Positions 42,679-52,695 of a stretch of DNA of 64,000 nt are shown here, one piece after another (the first letter of the stretch is position 1; each line of letters starts with the position of its first letter). Position numbers and translations under genes: made by a program. The stretch comes from Rebecca billardiae RCC1528 (Eukaryota; Haptophyta): positions 868,001 through 932,000 of the forward strand of contig OZ251229.1 of assembly GCA_965240325.2 (NCBI GenBank), given 5' to 3'. The notes beneath the pieces were generated by a model, which saw only the letters and a program-made list of their open reading frames with translations, was not told the origin of the DNA and searched no databases.

Positions 42679-45104
42679 CGGCAGCGCTAAATCAGCCCGG
42701 GCTGATTTAAGCTTATCTCAGCCCGGGCTGATTTAAGCCCTTAAATCAGCCCGGGCTGAGATAAGCTCGCGCGGAGCTTATCTCAGCCCGGGCTGATTTA
42801 AGGGCTTAAATCAGCCCAGCGGCTCGCGACTCGGCCACCGTGGACTCGGAGCGCACGTCGCGCGGTGCGGCCCGCCCGCTCCATGGCTGCACGCGCTGCT
42901 GTGTCTTCGGTGGCCACAGGGTGAAGTGCGCTGAGTCTAGTGGCGGGCGCCCAGCTCCACCCACCCCCTTCTCCCTGGCCCGCCCCGCCTGCCCTCGCCC
43001 GCATCGGATGCCTTCCTCGCGCATGCAACTCCACGGCGGCAACTCGGCTTGTGGACTTGCTGCCCGCATGAGAAGCATGCAGCCAACACCATGGACGCAC
43101 CATCGACGTTCGCCAGTTGACCATGTCCGCGCGTAGTCGCACGCGGGTGAACACGGCCCGTGCGCTACAGTCGGTTGTGTGCTGTTGCCATTGCACGTTG
43201 TTCAAAATGTGCTGAACGTTGCCACCGCGGCCGCCGCGCGCGGGCGTACCGGTGCCAGCGGCACAGGCATGGGCACCGGCGCAGCTCCATGGACGATCAT
43301 GGCGCTGCGGCTAGTGGGCGCGCCGACGCCGGCACGCCCGCAGCTGTCGGCGCGCACGGCGAGCACGCAAAGCTCGCAGCGCGTGCCGCGGCTCAGGGGC
43401 TGGTGCGCACGGACAGCAAGCTAAGGTTGCGGTGTGCGCCGCGGTCCGCACGCACGCAGCGGCCGCCGCATGCGCCACGCGCGCGGTGGCCGCCGCGCGC
43501 GCCGCGGTTGCCGCGCGCGCCGTGGCTGCCGCGCGCGCCGCGGCGGACCAGCGCGCCGCGGCCGTGCGCGACGACCGAAGGCTAGTCTGTGGCGGATAGC
43601 GAGCGAGCGCGCCGCCGCGGCCAGTGAGCGCGCAGCGGCCGGCGAGCACGCTCAGCCTCATCGCGCAACTGTCACGTGTTGGCGCCAGGCTTGATGGGCA
43701 CCTGCGGCGTTGGACCAATGGGCATCTGTGGCCCGTGCGGTGCGCGCTCGCCGGTTGCGGTGGCGCGCTCGCCAATACCTACGCATGCTGGCGCGGCCTG
43801 CTCACCGGTCGCGGTGGCGCAAGCCCCGGCTGCACCATCCATCCGCGCCGGTTGCGGCGCGCTCACTAGCCGCAGCGGCAAGCTCGCTATCCGCCACAGA
43901 CTCGCCTTCGGTCGCCGTGCGCGGGGCGGTCGCGGCGCGTTGGTCGGCCTCGGCGCGCTCGCCAGCCGCGGCGCGCGCGGCAGCCGCGGCGCGCGCAGCA
44001 GCCACGGCGCGCTCGCCGGCCGGGCGCGACGGCCGAGTTACGCTGTCTGCCGCCGTGGCGCGCTTACCGGCCGCAGCGCGCGTGGCAGCCGCGGCGCAAT
44101 CGCCAGCCGCGCGGCGCGCGGCAGCCGCGGCGCGCTCACCGGCCGGGCGCGCTCAGCAGCCGCGGCGCGCTCGCCGGCCGCAGCGCGCTCGCCGGCTGCG
44201 GCGCGCAAGACGGCTGCGGCGCGCGCGGCGGCCGTTGTGTGCACGCGGACCACGGTGCGCGCGGCGACCTTGGCGTGCTCGCCAAGCGCGCCGAAAGCTG
44301 CGAGCGCGAGGGCGCCGGTGAGCCCACCAGCTGCGGCGCCACGACCGTCGACAGTGTATTACTCTGCCGAAGCGCCTGCCACGCTTGAGACGCAGCGAGC
44401 CGCACACCACAGCTGTCAGCTGATGGTCCAAGCTCGGTCATGAACCGGCAGCCGCCGCGCAGAGTAGTGCGCCGCGCGAAGGGACCGTTTCGATCTGACG
44501 GGATCGCGATGACTGGCTGATCCAGCGTCGAGCGTGACCGGCAAGTATGCCAAGCTGGGCAAGCACATGCCGCAACGCGCGAACGGTACAAGGGCAACGC
44601 GGTACAAGGGCGACGGCACACGGCAGACAGGTGCACGTGGGCCGTGGCCACATGCGTGCGATTACACATGACACACATGTACAGTACACGACGTACAAGT
44701 ACCCGCGACCGTCGATGGTGGAATCGATGGTGGAACAATGGCGTTGGCTGAGGCCGTTGCATGCGCGAGGAAGGCATCCGATGCGGGCGAGGGCAGGCGG
44801 GGCGGGCCAGGGAGAAGGGGGTGGGTGGAGCTGGGCCCGCCACTAGACTCAGCGCACTTCACCCTGTGGCCACCGAAGACACAGCAGCGCGTGCAGCCAT
44901 GGAGCGGGCGGGCCGCACCGCGCGACGTGCGCTCCGAGTCCACGGCGGCCGAGTCGCGAGCCGCTGGGCTGAGATAAGCGCTTATCTCAGCCCGGGCTGA
45001 GATAAGCTCGCGCGGAGCTTATCTCAGCCCGGGCTGATTTAAGGGCTTAAATCAGCCCGGGCTGAGATAAGCTTAAATCAGCCCGGGCTGATTTAGCGCT
45101 GCCG
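42679..45104. mobile_element. Foldback/Mutator-like element, non-autonomous, 2426 bp
   Basis: Both ends read CGGCAGCGCTAAATCAGCCC inward, and a perfect 9-bp direct repeat ACCGGCGAC flanks the element (42670-42678 and 45105-45113), which is a target-site duplication. The terminal inverted repeats extend at least 350 bp (42679-about 43040 and about 44745-45104). They open with several tandem 20-bp palindromes, AAATCAGCCCGGGCTGATTT and the TATCTCAGCCCGGGCTGAGATA-like variant. The interior also folds back: 43571-43604 pairs with 43882-43915, and GC-rich tandem repeats of the AGCCGCGGCGCGCGC kind fill 43450-44250. No transposase was recognised; open frames inside are Ala/Arg/Gly low complexity. 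The 9-bp duplication and long TIRs fit Mutator-like or foldback elements mobilised in trans. Confidence 0.88.
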
Positions 45105-45113
45105 ACCGGCGAC
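45105..45113 (+). repeat. Target-site duplication, right
   Basis: ACCGGCGAC immediately outside the right terminus. Its perfect identity to the left copy suggests a recent insertion. Confidence 0.85.
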
Positions 45114-45218
45114 TGGCCCAGGGCAGGGCGGCGCCCGGAGGGCGCAAGACCGGAAACCCACCTGCCGAACGCACCGCCGCCGCGAGGCCCGTGCCTTCCG
45201 CCTTCTCGGCGCCACGCG

Positions 45219-45977
45219 ATGCACCAAGTGGTGGCCCTCCCGCTACACCGAGATGTCGTCGCCTTTGGCGCAGCGTCGGCCGCGATGGTCATCTTCGTCG
45301 AGACCGTGAAAGCCCTGGCGGCCCACGGCGTCTGCTCGAGCGTCGTGGCGCGGAAGTGCATGCACGTTGGCGCAGGGCCCATCTTCATCCTGACGTGGCC
45401 ATGGTTCTCTGCAGAAGGCAGCGTGGTGGCCTCCCTGGTGCCGCTGGCAATGACCCTCAAGTTTGCTGCGACGGGCTTGGGACTCGTGCGCAATGAGGCA
45501 GAGGTGCGCTCGATGTCCCGAACAGGCAACCCGCGCGAGCTGTTGCGCGGCCCGCTGCTGTACGGCTGCGTGTTTGTTGCCGTGACGCTCGTCTCGTGGC
45601 GCTCGATCGACGGCGTGGCAGCAGTGATGGCGCTGTGCCTCGGTGATGGCTTCGCCGAGGTCGCCGGGCGGCGCTTCGGGCACATGCCTCCAGGCCGGCT
45701 GCCCTGGAGCAAGCGCAAGAGCTGGGCTGGCTCCAGCGCATTCGTGCTGAGCTCAGTTGCAGGGTCGATGCTGTTCGCCGCGCTCTTCCATCACTGGGGC
45801 TGGTCGGAGCGCTCGGCGATGCGGATGCTGCGCCCGCTTGCCATCGCCTGCCTGGCGGGCTGCGCGGCAGAGTCGCTCCCGATGTCTGACATTGACAATA
45901 TTTTGGTGCCACTCACGGTGATGGGGGTGCTGCGCGCTCTCGCCAGCGACTCAGTCTCAGAGCAAGCCACGTTTTGA
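45219..45977 (+). CDS. Phytol/farnesol kinase (VTE5/FOLK) family protein
   Basis: A 252-residue intronless polytopic membrane protein. Family motifs are VARKCMHVGAGPIFIL (about 43-58), GDGFAEVAGRRFG (about 141-153) and PWSKRKSWAGSSAFVLSS (about 161-178), which form the CTP-dependent polyprenol kinase active site. VTE5 phosphorylates phytol released from chlorophyll for tocopherol and phylloquinone synthesis in plastids. Plant VTE5 is about 300 residues with a transit peptide; no clear transit peptide precedes this domain. The foldback element ends 115 bp upstream of this ATG, so the insertion may have removed or displaced the promoter or an N-terminal exon. The frame is open without a stop back toward the element. 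Confidence 0.85.
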   Translation: MHQVVALPLHRDVVAFGAASAAMVIFVETVKALAAHGVCSSVVARKCMHVGAGPIFILTWPWFSAEGSVVASLVPLAMTLKFAATGLGLVRNEAEVRSMSRTGNPRELLRGPLLYGCVFVAVTLVSWRSIDGVAAVMALCLGDGFAEVAGRRFGHMPPGRLPWSKRKSWAGSSAFVLSSVAGSMLFAALFHHWGWSERSAMRMLRPLAIACLAGCAAESLPMSDIDNILVPLTVMGVLRALASDSVSEQATF

Positions 45978-46132
45978 CTCGGCGCCCGCGGGCGCCGGGG
46001 CCCCGCCGACGGTGGTCAGCAACAGCTCGCCTCAGCGAGGGTCAATGCCGGCACTCTGTGTACTAGTGCTATGATGGCAGCCGGTCATCTGTCATTCAAT
46101 AAGCTGACGTCATTAAGGCGGTCCGATAAGTA

Positions 46133-46217
<85 letters not shown>

Positions 46218-46375
46218 TCACTGTCTGTCTTATTATTATCAGTCCTGCCACTCTCAAGAGTCAAGTGACTCAGCGGCCACGGACTGGGCCACGCACTACG
46301 CAGCCGCAGGGCCAGACTAAGTGATGCTGCTGCTGATTATATTTGAATACATAGTTTTATTTTAATATATATATA
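45978..46375. other. Intergenic with CA/TA microsatellites
   Basis: It contains (AC)n running directly into a long (AT)n tract (46137-46214) and a second (TA)n at 46365-46378. No gene seen. Confidence 0.7.
46137..46214. repeat. (AC)n(AT)n compound microsatellite
   Basis: About 12 AC units followed by about 25 AT units with no interruption visible. Confidence 0.9.
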
Positions 46376-46439
46376 TATGACCGCGTTCCGCGGTCCTTCC
46401 GTAGAACCAACGTAGTTAGGGGCCCGCGGTGCACCCTCC

Positions 46440-47430
46440 GTCGGCTGCTGTCTCAGTCTGGTCAACATGGCGGGCCGATGAGGACTGTCGCCGCGGGCCC
46501 GCGCGAAGAAGTACGGACGGCGGCCGGGGCAGCGGCGCGCGCGCGCAGGGCGAGCCTGCCTTGAGGTGCTCGCGCTGCGCCACGCGCTCGACGACGGGCC
46601 GCTGGTCGCTCAGCCGGCGCGCCTCGTGCCGGCAGAGCGAGAGCGCGCACCACTCTGCTGGCCCCACCCCCAGCGGCCCCAGCCTGCGCTCACGGCGCTG
46701 CGCAGCCGCGCACCGAGAGGCGAGACCGAGCGGAGCTCGGGGTGGAACGAGGCGAGCGGCGGGTCGCGCCTGCCGCCGCGCGTGCGCGCCTGCTCCACCG
46801 CGCCACCGTGCTCGCCCGCCGCCTCCTCCGCCGCGTCGGCCTCGAAGCCACGGCGGCGGCCAGCCAGCCTCCGACCGAGGCGGAGCCCGTGCGTGCTCAC
46901 TCACCCGGCGCGGTGGCGCCCTCGAGTCGACGGCCGTCTACTCCACAGCTGGCTGCTCGAGCTGCTGCACGGGGCGTCGCGACGAGGGCGCCGCGCGCGC
47001 CCAGCGCGTCCGTCGCCGCGTCGCGCAGCGCGTCGAGCTCGGCGCCGCGCTTCGCCAGCTCGGCGCCCAGCGCCTCCGTGCGCACTCGTGCTCATTCGAT
47101 TGTCGTCATCGCGCTCGTCGGCTCCGTGGCGAGCCCGCGGGGCGGACGAGCGGACTACTGCGCGCCGCAGCAGGAGCAGCGCGCGGCGCGCAGCGCTCCG
47201 CGCGCAGCAGGGCCGTCTCCTCATCCACCGAGTGCACGGCCTGCGCGGCGGCGACGGCGGCGCGCGCCGCCGCGGGGGGACGCACGCGCTGCGGGCCGAG
47301 ATGAGTCCGGCCGCCGAGCCGCGGTGGCGGCGTCGGCGTGCGCGCCGGGCGAGGTGGGCGAGCTCACGCGGCCCGGGCTCAGCACGCCCGTGCACAGCGC
47401 CGGCCGCGGTGGCGAGCGCGCACCGCTCGG
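46440..47430 (-). pseudogene. Degenerate coiled-coil gene, copy C2
   Basis: Inverted homologue of 7260-8530. The best preserved piece, at about 47085-46900, begins RTEALGAELAKRGAELDALR and matches its counterpart at about 7880. Homology extends through the non-coding flank to 46376 (CCGCGGAACGCGGTCATA on the minus strand). Frame changes and stops indicate decay, as in copy C1. Confidence 0.5.
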
Positions 47431-47705
47431 CCGCGGTGGCAACCGGCTGAGCGGTTGATGTTTGATTGTTTGAAGCCGCGAGGTCAGCGACGTCTCCGAT
47501 GACTCGGCCATGATTGTGGTCCTCCTTCGCCCACGGGTGCTTTGTCGACCATCCGCTGGAGGCGCGCCAACGTCGGTACGGACAGCGCCTGCTTGAGCGT
47601 CGTGATGTGCATCAGCTCGAGCCGGCCGAAGATGGGCCCGCCGACGGCGATGATCATGATGTGCGCGCTTGCCGCTTGGGCACCCGTCCTCGTCGCGAGA
47701 CGCTG

Positions 47706-47963
47706 GCGGGCGGGTAACCCGTTTTTCTTATTTCATTATGGCAAAGGAGGTTCATCCATCGAGGCAGGCGGGTAACTTGGTTTAACCAGCGCTATTCAAA
47801 ACAATCCCTTCATTATGACACTCAGGAGGTTCATCCATCGAGGCAGACGGGTGACTTGGTTGGACAAGCGCTATTGAAAAGAATCTCTTTTAATATGACG
47901 AGGCGGTTCGTCCATCGAGGCAGGCGGGTAACGTATTTGAACAAGCACTATTCAAAAGAATCT
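47706..47963 (+). repeat. 77-79 bp tandem repeat, about 3.5 copies
   Basis: Unit starts at 47746, 47825 and 47902 share GGAGGTTCATCCATCGAGGC, GGGTAAC and AGCGCTATTCAAAA. A partial unit precedes them (CGGGTAACCCG at about 47710). Copies differ by about 10-15%. Confidence 0.8.
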
Positions 47964-48129
47964 AGCCTCATAGCTGTTTTCGACCCAAAACAATCAAACG
48001 TCGCTCGGCAAGCTCGTACTTCAGCATACAAGAGGGGTAGGAATACTCACTTGTTTCACCCCCGGGGTATCTGATCCCACGTCCGTCCATAGTAGATACA
48101 AGAATTGCAGCGGGCGCGGCCTTTTAAGC

Positions 48130-48297
48130 TGTGATGGACAGCATACCCCCCCTCAAAAAGTCGAAAACTCACCCTCCAACAGCCCTCAAAATCGTCCCCC
48201 GTCCCCTTTTCTTTGATCAAAAGATCTTTTTGACAACGTAGTGAGGGCCCCCGGTGGGGCTCCACGCTACGCGCTCCGCCCTGCACCGCGGGCCATA
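48130..48297 (-). repeat. R1 dispersed repeat, copy 2
   Basis: Reverse-oriented R1 with GGCCCGCGGTGCAGGGCGGA at its 5' end and AAAAAGATCTTTTGATCAAA in the centre; it diverges after the ACGATTTTGAGGGC part. Confidence 0.8.
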
Positions 48298-48630
48298 ATT
48301 ATGACGATCGATGACGCGATGCATATATGCATCCAATCATTCCGAGATCAAAGCGCAAGTGCCGTACTGAGAGTGCCAGACTGATTATAATGGCGCTATA
48401 AGCTATAATGCTTCGTCATGAAGCGGCAGCATTACGGCCCGTGTGCAGCAGCAGATCGTGAACTCGCCACTCGGACCGGCGACAGCCGACACAGACACTC
48501 ACACTGTCACTCGTCACTCGGCGACTCACTCGCGACTCACACGTTCGTGACTCGTCCGAGCCGCCGACACTTTCGTCTTTCTGGGCGACAGATAATTATT
48601 ATGGGCGCGGGAGTACGGTTGGCAGACGAA

Positions 48631-49776
48631 TCAGAGTTCTGTGACCGCATCAGCTGGCAGCTCTCCGTGTGCGGCCTGCGCCACCGCGTCTGTCGAGGCG
48701 GGCGCCGAATCCCCATAGTCATCATCCGACGCGGCCGGGCCGGGGCTCGCCGCCATGGCAAAGAGCGCGGAGCGAATGTCGTCGAGCACGCGCTTTCTCT
48801 CCACGGACTTCGAGCCGCGCGGCAAGCGGCGTGTGAAGTGCTTGCTGAAGCTAGCGGCGCGCTCGGCGTACCCGTCCCGCATCGCGCGTGGCAGCCGCGT
48901 CCAGCGCGTGCGCAGCTCGGCGGCGATCCCCTTGAAGCCGGCATCGGCGTGGACAGCAGCCTCGGCGACGGCACGCTGCTCAAAGGCGAAGAGCATGAAT
49001 GGCGACGGGCCCTCGGCGAGGATGGCCTCAGCGCGCCGCGTGACTTCCTCCGCACTCGGCACATGCCTGCTCCCGCGGCCGAGCGCGCGCGGCGCGTGGA
49101 TCTTCTCCACCTTGTACAGGATCGCATCGAGCACACGCGCGACCTCCGTCTCGTCCTCGGCCACGCGCGGCCGCTTCGTCACCTGCTCCAGAAAGTCGGA
49201 CGCAAGGTCGGCGTCCAACTCGAGCTTGGACGCGTTGCGCGCAGTGATGATGTGTGCCGCCTCCGACTCAGGGTCGAGGTACGCGTGCACCTTGCGCAGC
49301 GAATCGAAGCGCTTCTCAGTGTTCGGGCAGATCCAGTAGTTGTCCGCCACGCGGGCCGAGCCCTTGTTCAGCCGCTGCACCTGCTCGAGGATCCATCCCT
49401 CGGGCAAGTCCTCCAGCAGCCGATGCTTCTCGAAGACCTTCACCTGCTTGCCCTGGCGCGTGAACTGGCGCGCGGGCTTGTCGTTGGACGGGGGCAGCTT
49501 GCGCGACTTGCCATGGCCATGGCGCCCCGGCGCGCTCGATGGCGCAGCTATCGCCGCGGGCGCGGCTGCGGGCGCGGCCGCAGGTGCCGCCGCGGGCGCC
49601 GCTACAGGTGCTGTTGAGAGCGCCACCTGCGCCGTCGCCGGTGCCGCCGCTGATGCCATGGCCGGCGCCGTTGCAGTTTCAGAGGTAGCCGGTGCGTACG
49701 CATCCATGGCGACGGCCGGCGCCTGCGCAGCGCTCATCCGTGCGGCTTCCCCGCCTGCTGGAAATGCGTCCGCCAT
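48631..49776 (-). CDS. MBD and HMG-box chromatin protein
   Basis: A 381-residue frame from Met 49776. An Ala/Pro-rich start (20-85) is followed by a basic linker. Residues about 123-168 match the methyl-CpG-binding-domain layout (DLPEGWILEQVQRL, NYWICPNTEKRFDSLRKVHA, YLD). Residues about 255-314 match an HMG box (GPSPFMLFAFEQRA, then LRTRWTRLPRAMRDGYAERA), which bends DNA. A KRKR-like basic patch near 330 may be the nuclear signal. It is probably a nuclear reader or architectural protein. Whether the MBD recognises methylated CpG cannot be seen from sequence. The frame is open to 49935, but Met 49776 fits the divergent neighbour starting at 50029. Confidence 0.75.
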   Translation of the reverse strand: MADAFPAGGEAARMSAAQAPAVAMDAYAPATSETATAPAMASAAAPATAQVALSTAPVAAPAAAPAAAPAAAPAAIAAPSSAPGRHGHGKSRKLPPSNDKPARQFTRQGKQVKVFEKHRLLEDLPEGWILEQVQRLNKGSARVADNYWICPNTEKRFDSLRKVHAYLDPESEAAHIITARNASKLELDADLASDFLEQVTKRPRVAEDETEVARVLDAILYKVEKIHAPRALGRGSRHVPSAEEVTRRAEAILAEGPSPFMLFAFEQRAVAEAAVHADAGFKGIAAELRTRWTRLPRAMRDGYAERAASFSKHFTRRLPRGSKSVERKRVLDDIRSALFAMAASPGPAASDDDYGDSAPASTDAVAQAAHGELPADAVTEL

Positions 49777-50028
49777 GATGGCTGCACCCCCTGGGCCAGC
49801 CGGCCAGGGCTTGTCCGGTGGCGGTGGGGCCCCGGACCGTGCTGAGTGCTGACGGCCAAGCTCGTCAGCGTGGCGAGCGGCTTCACAGGGCGTGAAACGG
49901 CAAGTGGCGCTCGGCGCGCCGCGCGCTTCTCGCAACGCGGGCGCGGCTCACACACTTGCGCCACACGTGGCGGCGTCGTGCGCGCAGTTCTCAGCCCTCG
50001 ATCCGCGCGAGCCTGCGCTCCGGGCGCC

Positions 50029-50795
50029 ATGAGCTCTGCCAAGCTGTACAACGTGCAGGTGTGCGCGCGACCCAGTGTGTGCGATGCATATCCGCGCTGC
50101 TCTCACACACCAGTAGAAGCTGCAAACCGCCGCTGACCCGGTGGTTCCACACTCGGCCCACCGCACCAGGGCTCTGCGTTCTGGAAGGAACGCATTGCGA
50201 AGGAGAACCACCGGCTGGACGCCATTGCTGAGCAGACAGAGCTCTCGACGAAGAAGTACACTCTGAAGGGGCCGATCCTGCGGGACACGGAGGACCGGTG
50301 GGACGACAAGCGCAGCGACGCGCGCAGCGAGGCGCGCAGTGTGGCACGCTCCGAAGCACGCTCCGATGCGCGCTCGGACAGGAGCTCGGAGCGCTCAGAT
50401 GCCCGCTCGCGCGCTGGCTCAGATCGGTCCCGTGCAAAGTCAGGCCACACACACAGCATTGCGTACCGCTCCAGCCGCTATGGGAGCGAGGACACGCGGA
50501 CCGGTGCGCGCTCATGCGCTCGCGTGACACCGCGCGTCCCCACGCGCCGATGCGCATGTCTCACCTGCACCCCGCCCTGCTGCCCCTCCTGCGCGCGCGC
50601 GCAGTGAGGACACTGCCAGACTCGATCAGGTCGAGCGACAGGCTGACAGTCGCCGAGAGCAAAATTGAGGAGCTCGAGTACCGGCTGCAGCAGGAGCGTA
50701 TCGCGCGACTCAAGAGTGAGAACGAGCTGGAAACCCTCAAGAGAGCAGAGCTCGAGAAGGCGATTGCCGATGCAAAGCTGGTCGCTGGAAGGTGA
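50029..50795 (+). CDS. Small coiled-coil protein with Arg-Ser repeats
   Basis: Three exons, 50029-50058, 50170-50503 and 50605-50795, with GT-AG introns (50059-50169 and 50504-50604) that keep frame, give 184 residues. The first exon encodes only MSSAKLYNVQ. Exon 2 begins GSAFWKERIAKENHRLDAIA and contains a run of ARSEARSDARS-type repeats (about 65-100). Exon 3 is a predicted coiled coil (VAESKIEELEYRLQQERIAR). No family is recognised. The WKERI start and short coiled coil are reminiscent of axonemal proteins, but this is only an impression. Divergent from the MBD-HMG gene with 252 bp between. Confidence 0.65.
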
Positions 50796-51579
50796 CGGGC
50801 ATCGGTGACTCAGTGGCTCACTCGGACTTTCTGGCCGCTCCTGGCTTAATCTACCGTAATACCCGTAGTAATACCGTTGCCGTTGGCGTTGGGCTTGGGC
50901 CTTGGCTACGGTCCGTAGTCGGACCCGGCCCTACGACTCCTAGTCAGGATTACGTCACACTCGAATCTCGATCCGACGGACACGGACACTCTCACTAGTC
51001 ACTACCCGTGACCGTACCCGGAGTACCGCTGTCCGCTCTCCGGCCGCGGACGCCATTGGCATTGCAGTGCCGATTGCACTCATTAGTCATTTGCCGAGCA
51101 CGGGGCCCTCCGCTTCGCTGACTAGTACGAGTTACGGTCCACTGAGTCATCTCATCCCTGCTAGGCGCCCGACAGACCGCGCCCGTAGCTCGTCTCACTC
51201 TTAGTCTTACTCAATTCAGAAGGTCACTGCCAGGCACGTAATCGTCAGCGTCGCAGTCTTAGTCTAGCAGTCGGTGAGCCGAGCGAGCCCGCGAGGGCGC
51301 GTCTGGGCGGGCTTGCCGGAGGCCCGCCGGCGCCGTAAGCCCGAGGGCCGCGGCGCCCGAGGGCCGTGCCGAGTTTCGGACTTTCACGACTAGTTCGGGC
51401 GAGTCGTAGACGGTAGAGTCCAGCGGGCGGGTAAGACTGTCAGCCGCCTGCAGACAGCGGAGCGGCGACTCGGGCTGTGACACACCGCGGTCTCGGCGAC
51501 TCCAGCGCCGCCCTCGGCCTCGCGGGCGAGTCCGTGTCAGCAGGCCGTAGTCTCAGCGCAATGTCCGATGCCGTCAATG
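50796..51579. other. Intergenic, no gene seen
   Basis: About 780 bp between the ends of convergent genes. It is less GC-biased, with many short palindromic CGACTCG/TAGTC-like words, and no coding-like frame. Confidence 0.5.
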
Positions 51580-52425
51580 TCATCCATCGAATCTGATTCT
51601 GGACACTCCGCCCGCGTGCGATGAGACTGAGAGAGCATCGAGTCGCGCTTCACTGCTCCAGGGGAAGGGCACTGGGAGCACAGCAGCACCGCGCTCGGAA
51701 GAAAGCTCAGCCATTGCCACTGCAGCCGAATGTGCGACATCCACATCTCTGGGCGCATGCTCCCATGCGCCTGTCTGCGCGGCTGCGAGCAGCTCCCGCG
51801 CTGTCGCGGCACGGCCGCCTGTCCCGAGCGCATGTGACGCGTGTTCTGCCACCGCGAGTGCGCGCTCCGGTGTCGTCTCCACCGCGCAGGCACCGATCAC
51901 AGAGATCCACGCGTCACGTGTGAGCACGAGCCCGTCATGCCGTGCCTCAGTGAGGAGCCGCGTGACGAGCTCTGGGCGGCGCGCGGCTGCCGCTTCGCAC
52001 AGCTGCGCGCTCACAATGAACCCCGCCGCACGCGCGCAGCATCGCGCGAGCTCGTCGGCGCACCGATTGTGCGTGCGAGGGACGTGCCGGTACTCGACAC
52101 CTTCGATCGAGCGCGCCAGAGCCTGCGCGGACTCGCACTTTGCCTTTCGGCGCCGCGGCGTGGAACGGCCTCGCATGCCATCCACAACGATTCGGGCATC
52201 ACTGTGCACCAGGACGGGCTCGTGGCCGTTCTCAGCCGCAAGTCGAAGGCCGAGGGAGAGCGCAGCGTATTCGGCATCGCAGCTATCCACCTGCCCACCG
52301 AGCACACGCGCCCGCGCGCAGACCACGAACCCGGCATGGTCGTACATCACGGCCGACGCTGCGCTCGCCTGCTTTGCGCCCGCTGTCCCGTCGACAAAGA
52401 GGCGCCATGGCGAGCCCGCGGCCAT
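51580..52425 (-). CDS. RNase H-like (RVT_3-type) protein
   Basis: A 281-residue frame from Met 52425. The N-terminal 130 residues form an RNase H fold with the complete acidic set: Asp12 in RLFVDGTAG, Glu52 in CDAEYAALSLGL, Asp76 in VHSDARIVVDG and Asp124 in NRCADELAR. This is the plant-type reverse-transcriptase-like RNase H family, found alone or in retroelements. No reverse transcriptase or integrase lies beside it, so it looks like a stand-alone cellular gene. The C-terminal half is helical, Ala/Glu-rich and unassigned. The frame is open to 52746, but upstream sequence overlaps the divergent EF-hand gene. Confidence 0.75.
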   Translation of the reverse strand: MAAGSPWRLFVDGTAGAKQASAASAVMYDHAGFVVCARARVLGGQVDSCDAEYAALSLGLRLAAENGHEPVLVHSDARIVVDGMRGRSTPRRRKAKCESAQALARSIEGVEYRHVPRTHNRCADELARCCARAAGFIVSAQLCEAAAARRPELVTRLLTEARHDGLVLTRDAWISVIGACAVETTPERALAVAEHASHALGTGGRAATARELLAAAQTGAWEHAPRDVDVAHSAAVAMAELSSERGAAVLPVPFPWSSEARLDALSVSSHAGGVSRIRFDG

Positions 52426-52695
52426 TGGCCAGAGCGGGTACGGTCGCACCAAGCTGAGTCCAGCCGCCCACAGTACGCGCTGGGGCGCGCTGGGGCGTGA
52501 ACAGAGAAGCACTATACACGCGAGTGGTAGAACCATGCACATCAAGAGAGAAGCCACAGCTGGACAGCCGCCATCGTTGCCACCGGTGTGGACCAAGAGC
52601 TCGGTCCAAACGGCTCCGTCCGCCGCCGTTTTGGCGAAAAAGCAGCAGTACCCCCATATGTGTAGTAGTATTGGGCATATCGTCGCGCGCGATCC

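Larger units (their letters stand above)
47500..48630. other. Intergenic with minisatellite and R1 copy
   Basis: It holds the 77-79 bp tandem repeat (47706-47963) and the minus-strand R1 copy (48130-48297). The remainder has no supported gene. Confidence 0.6.

Noticed and set aside
43676-44443. Open frames inside the foldback element as a transposase
   Set aside because: Sequence is GSRGARG-type low complexity from tandem repeats and readable in several frames on both strands; no DDE-like or zinc-finger pattern.
46137-46214. Long AT tract as a replication origin
   Set aside because: It is a simple (AC)n(AT)n microsatellite with no further origin features.
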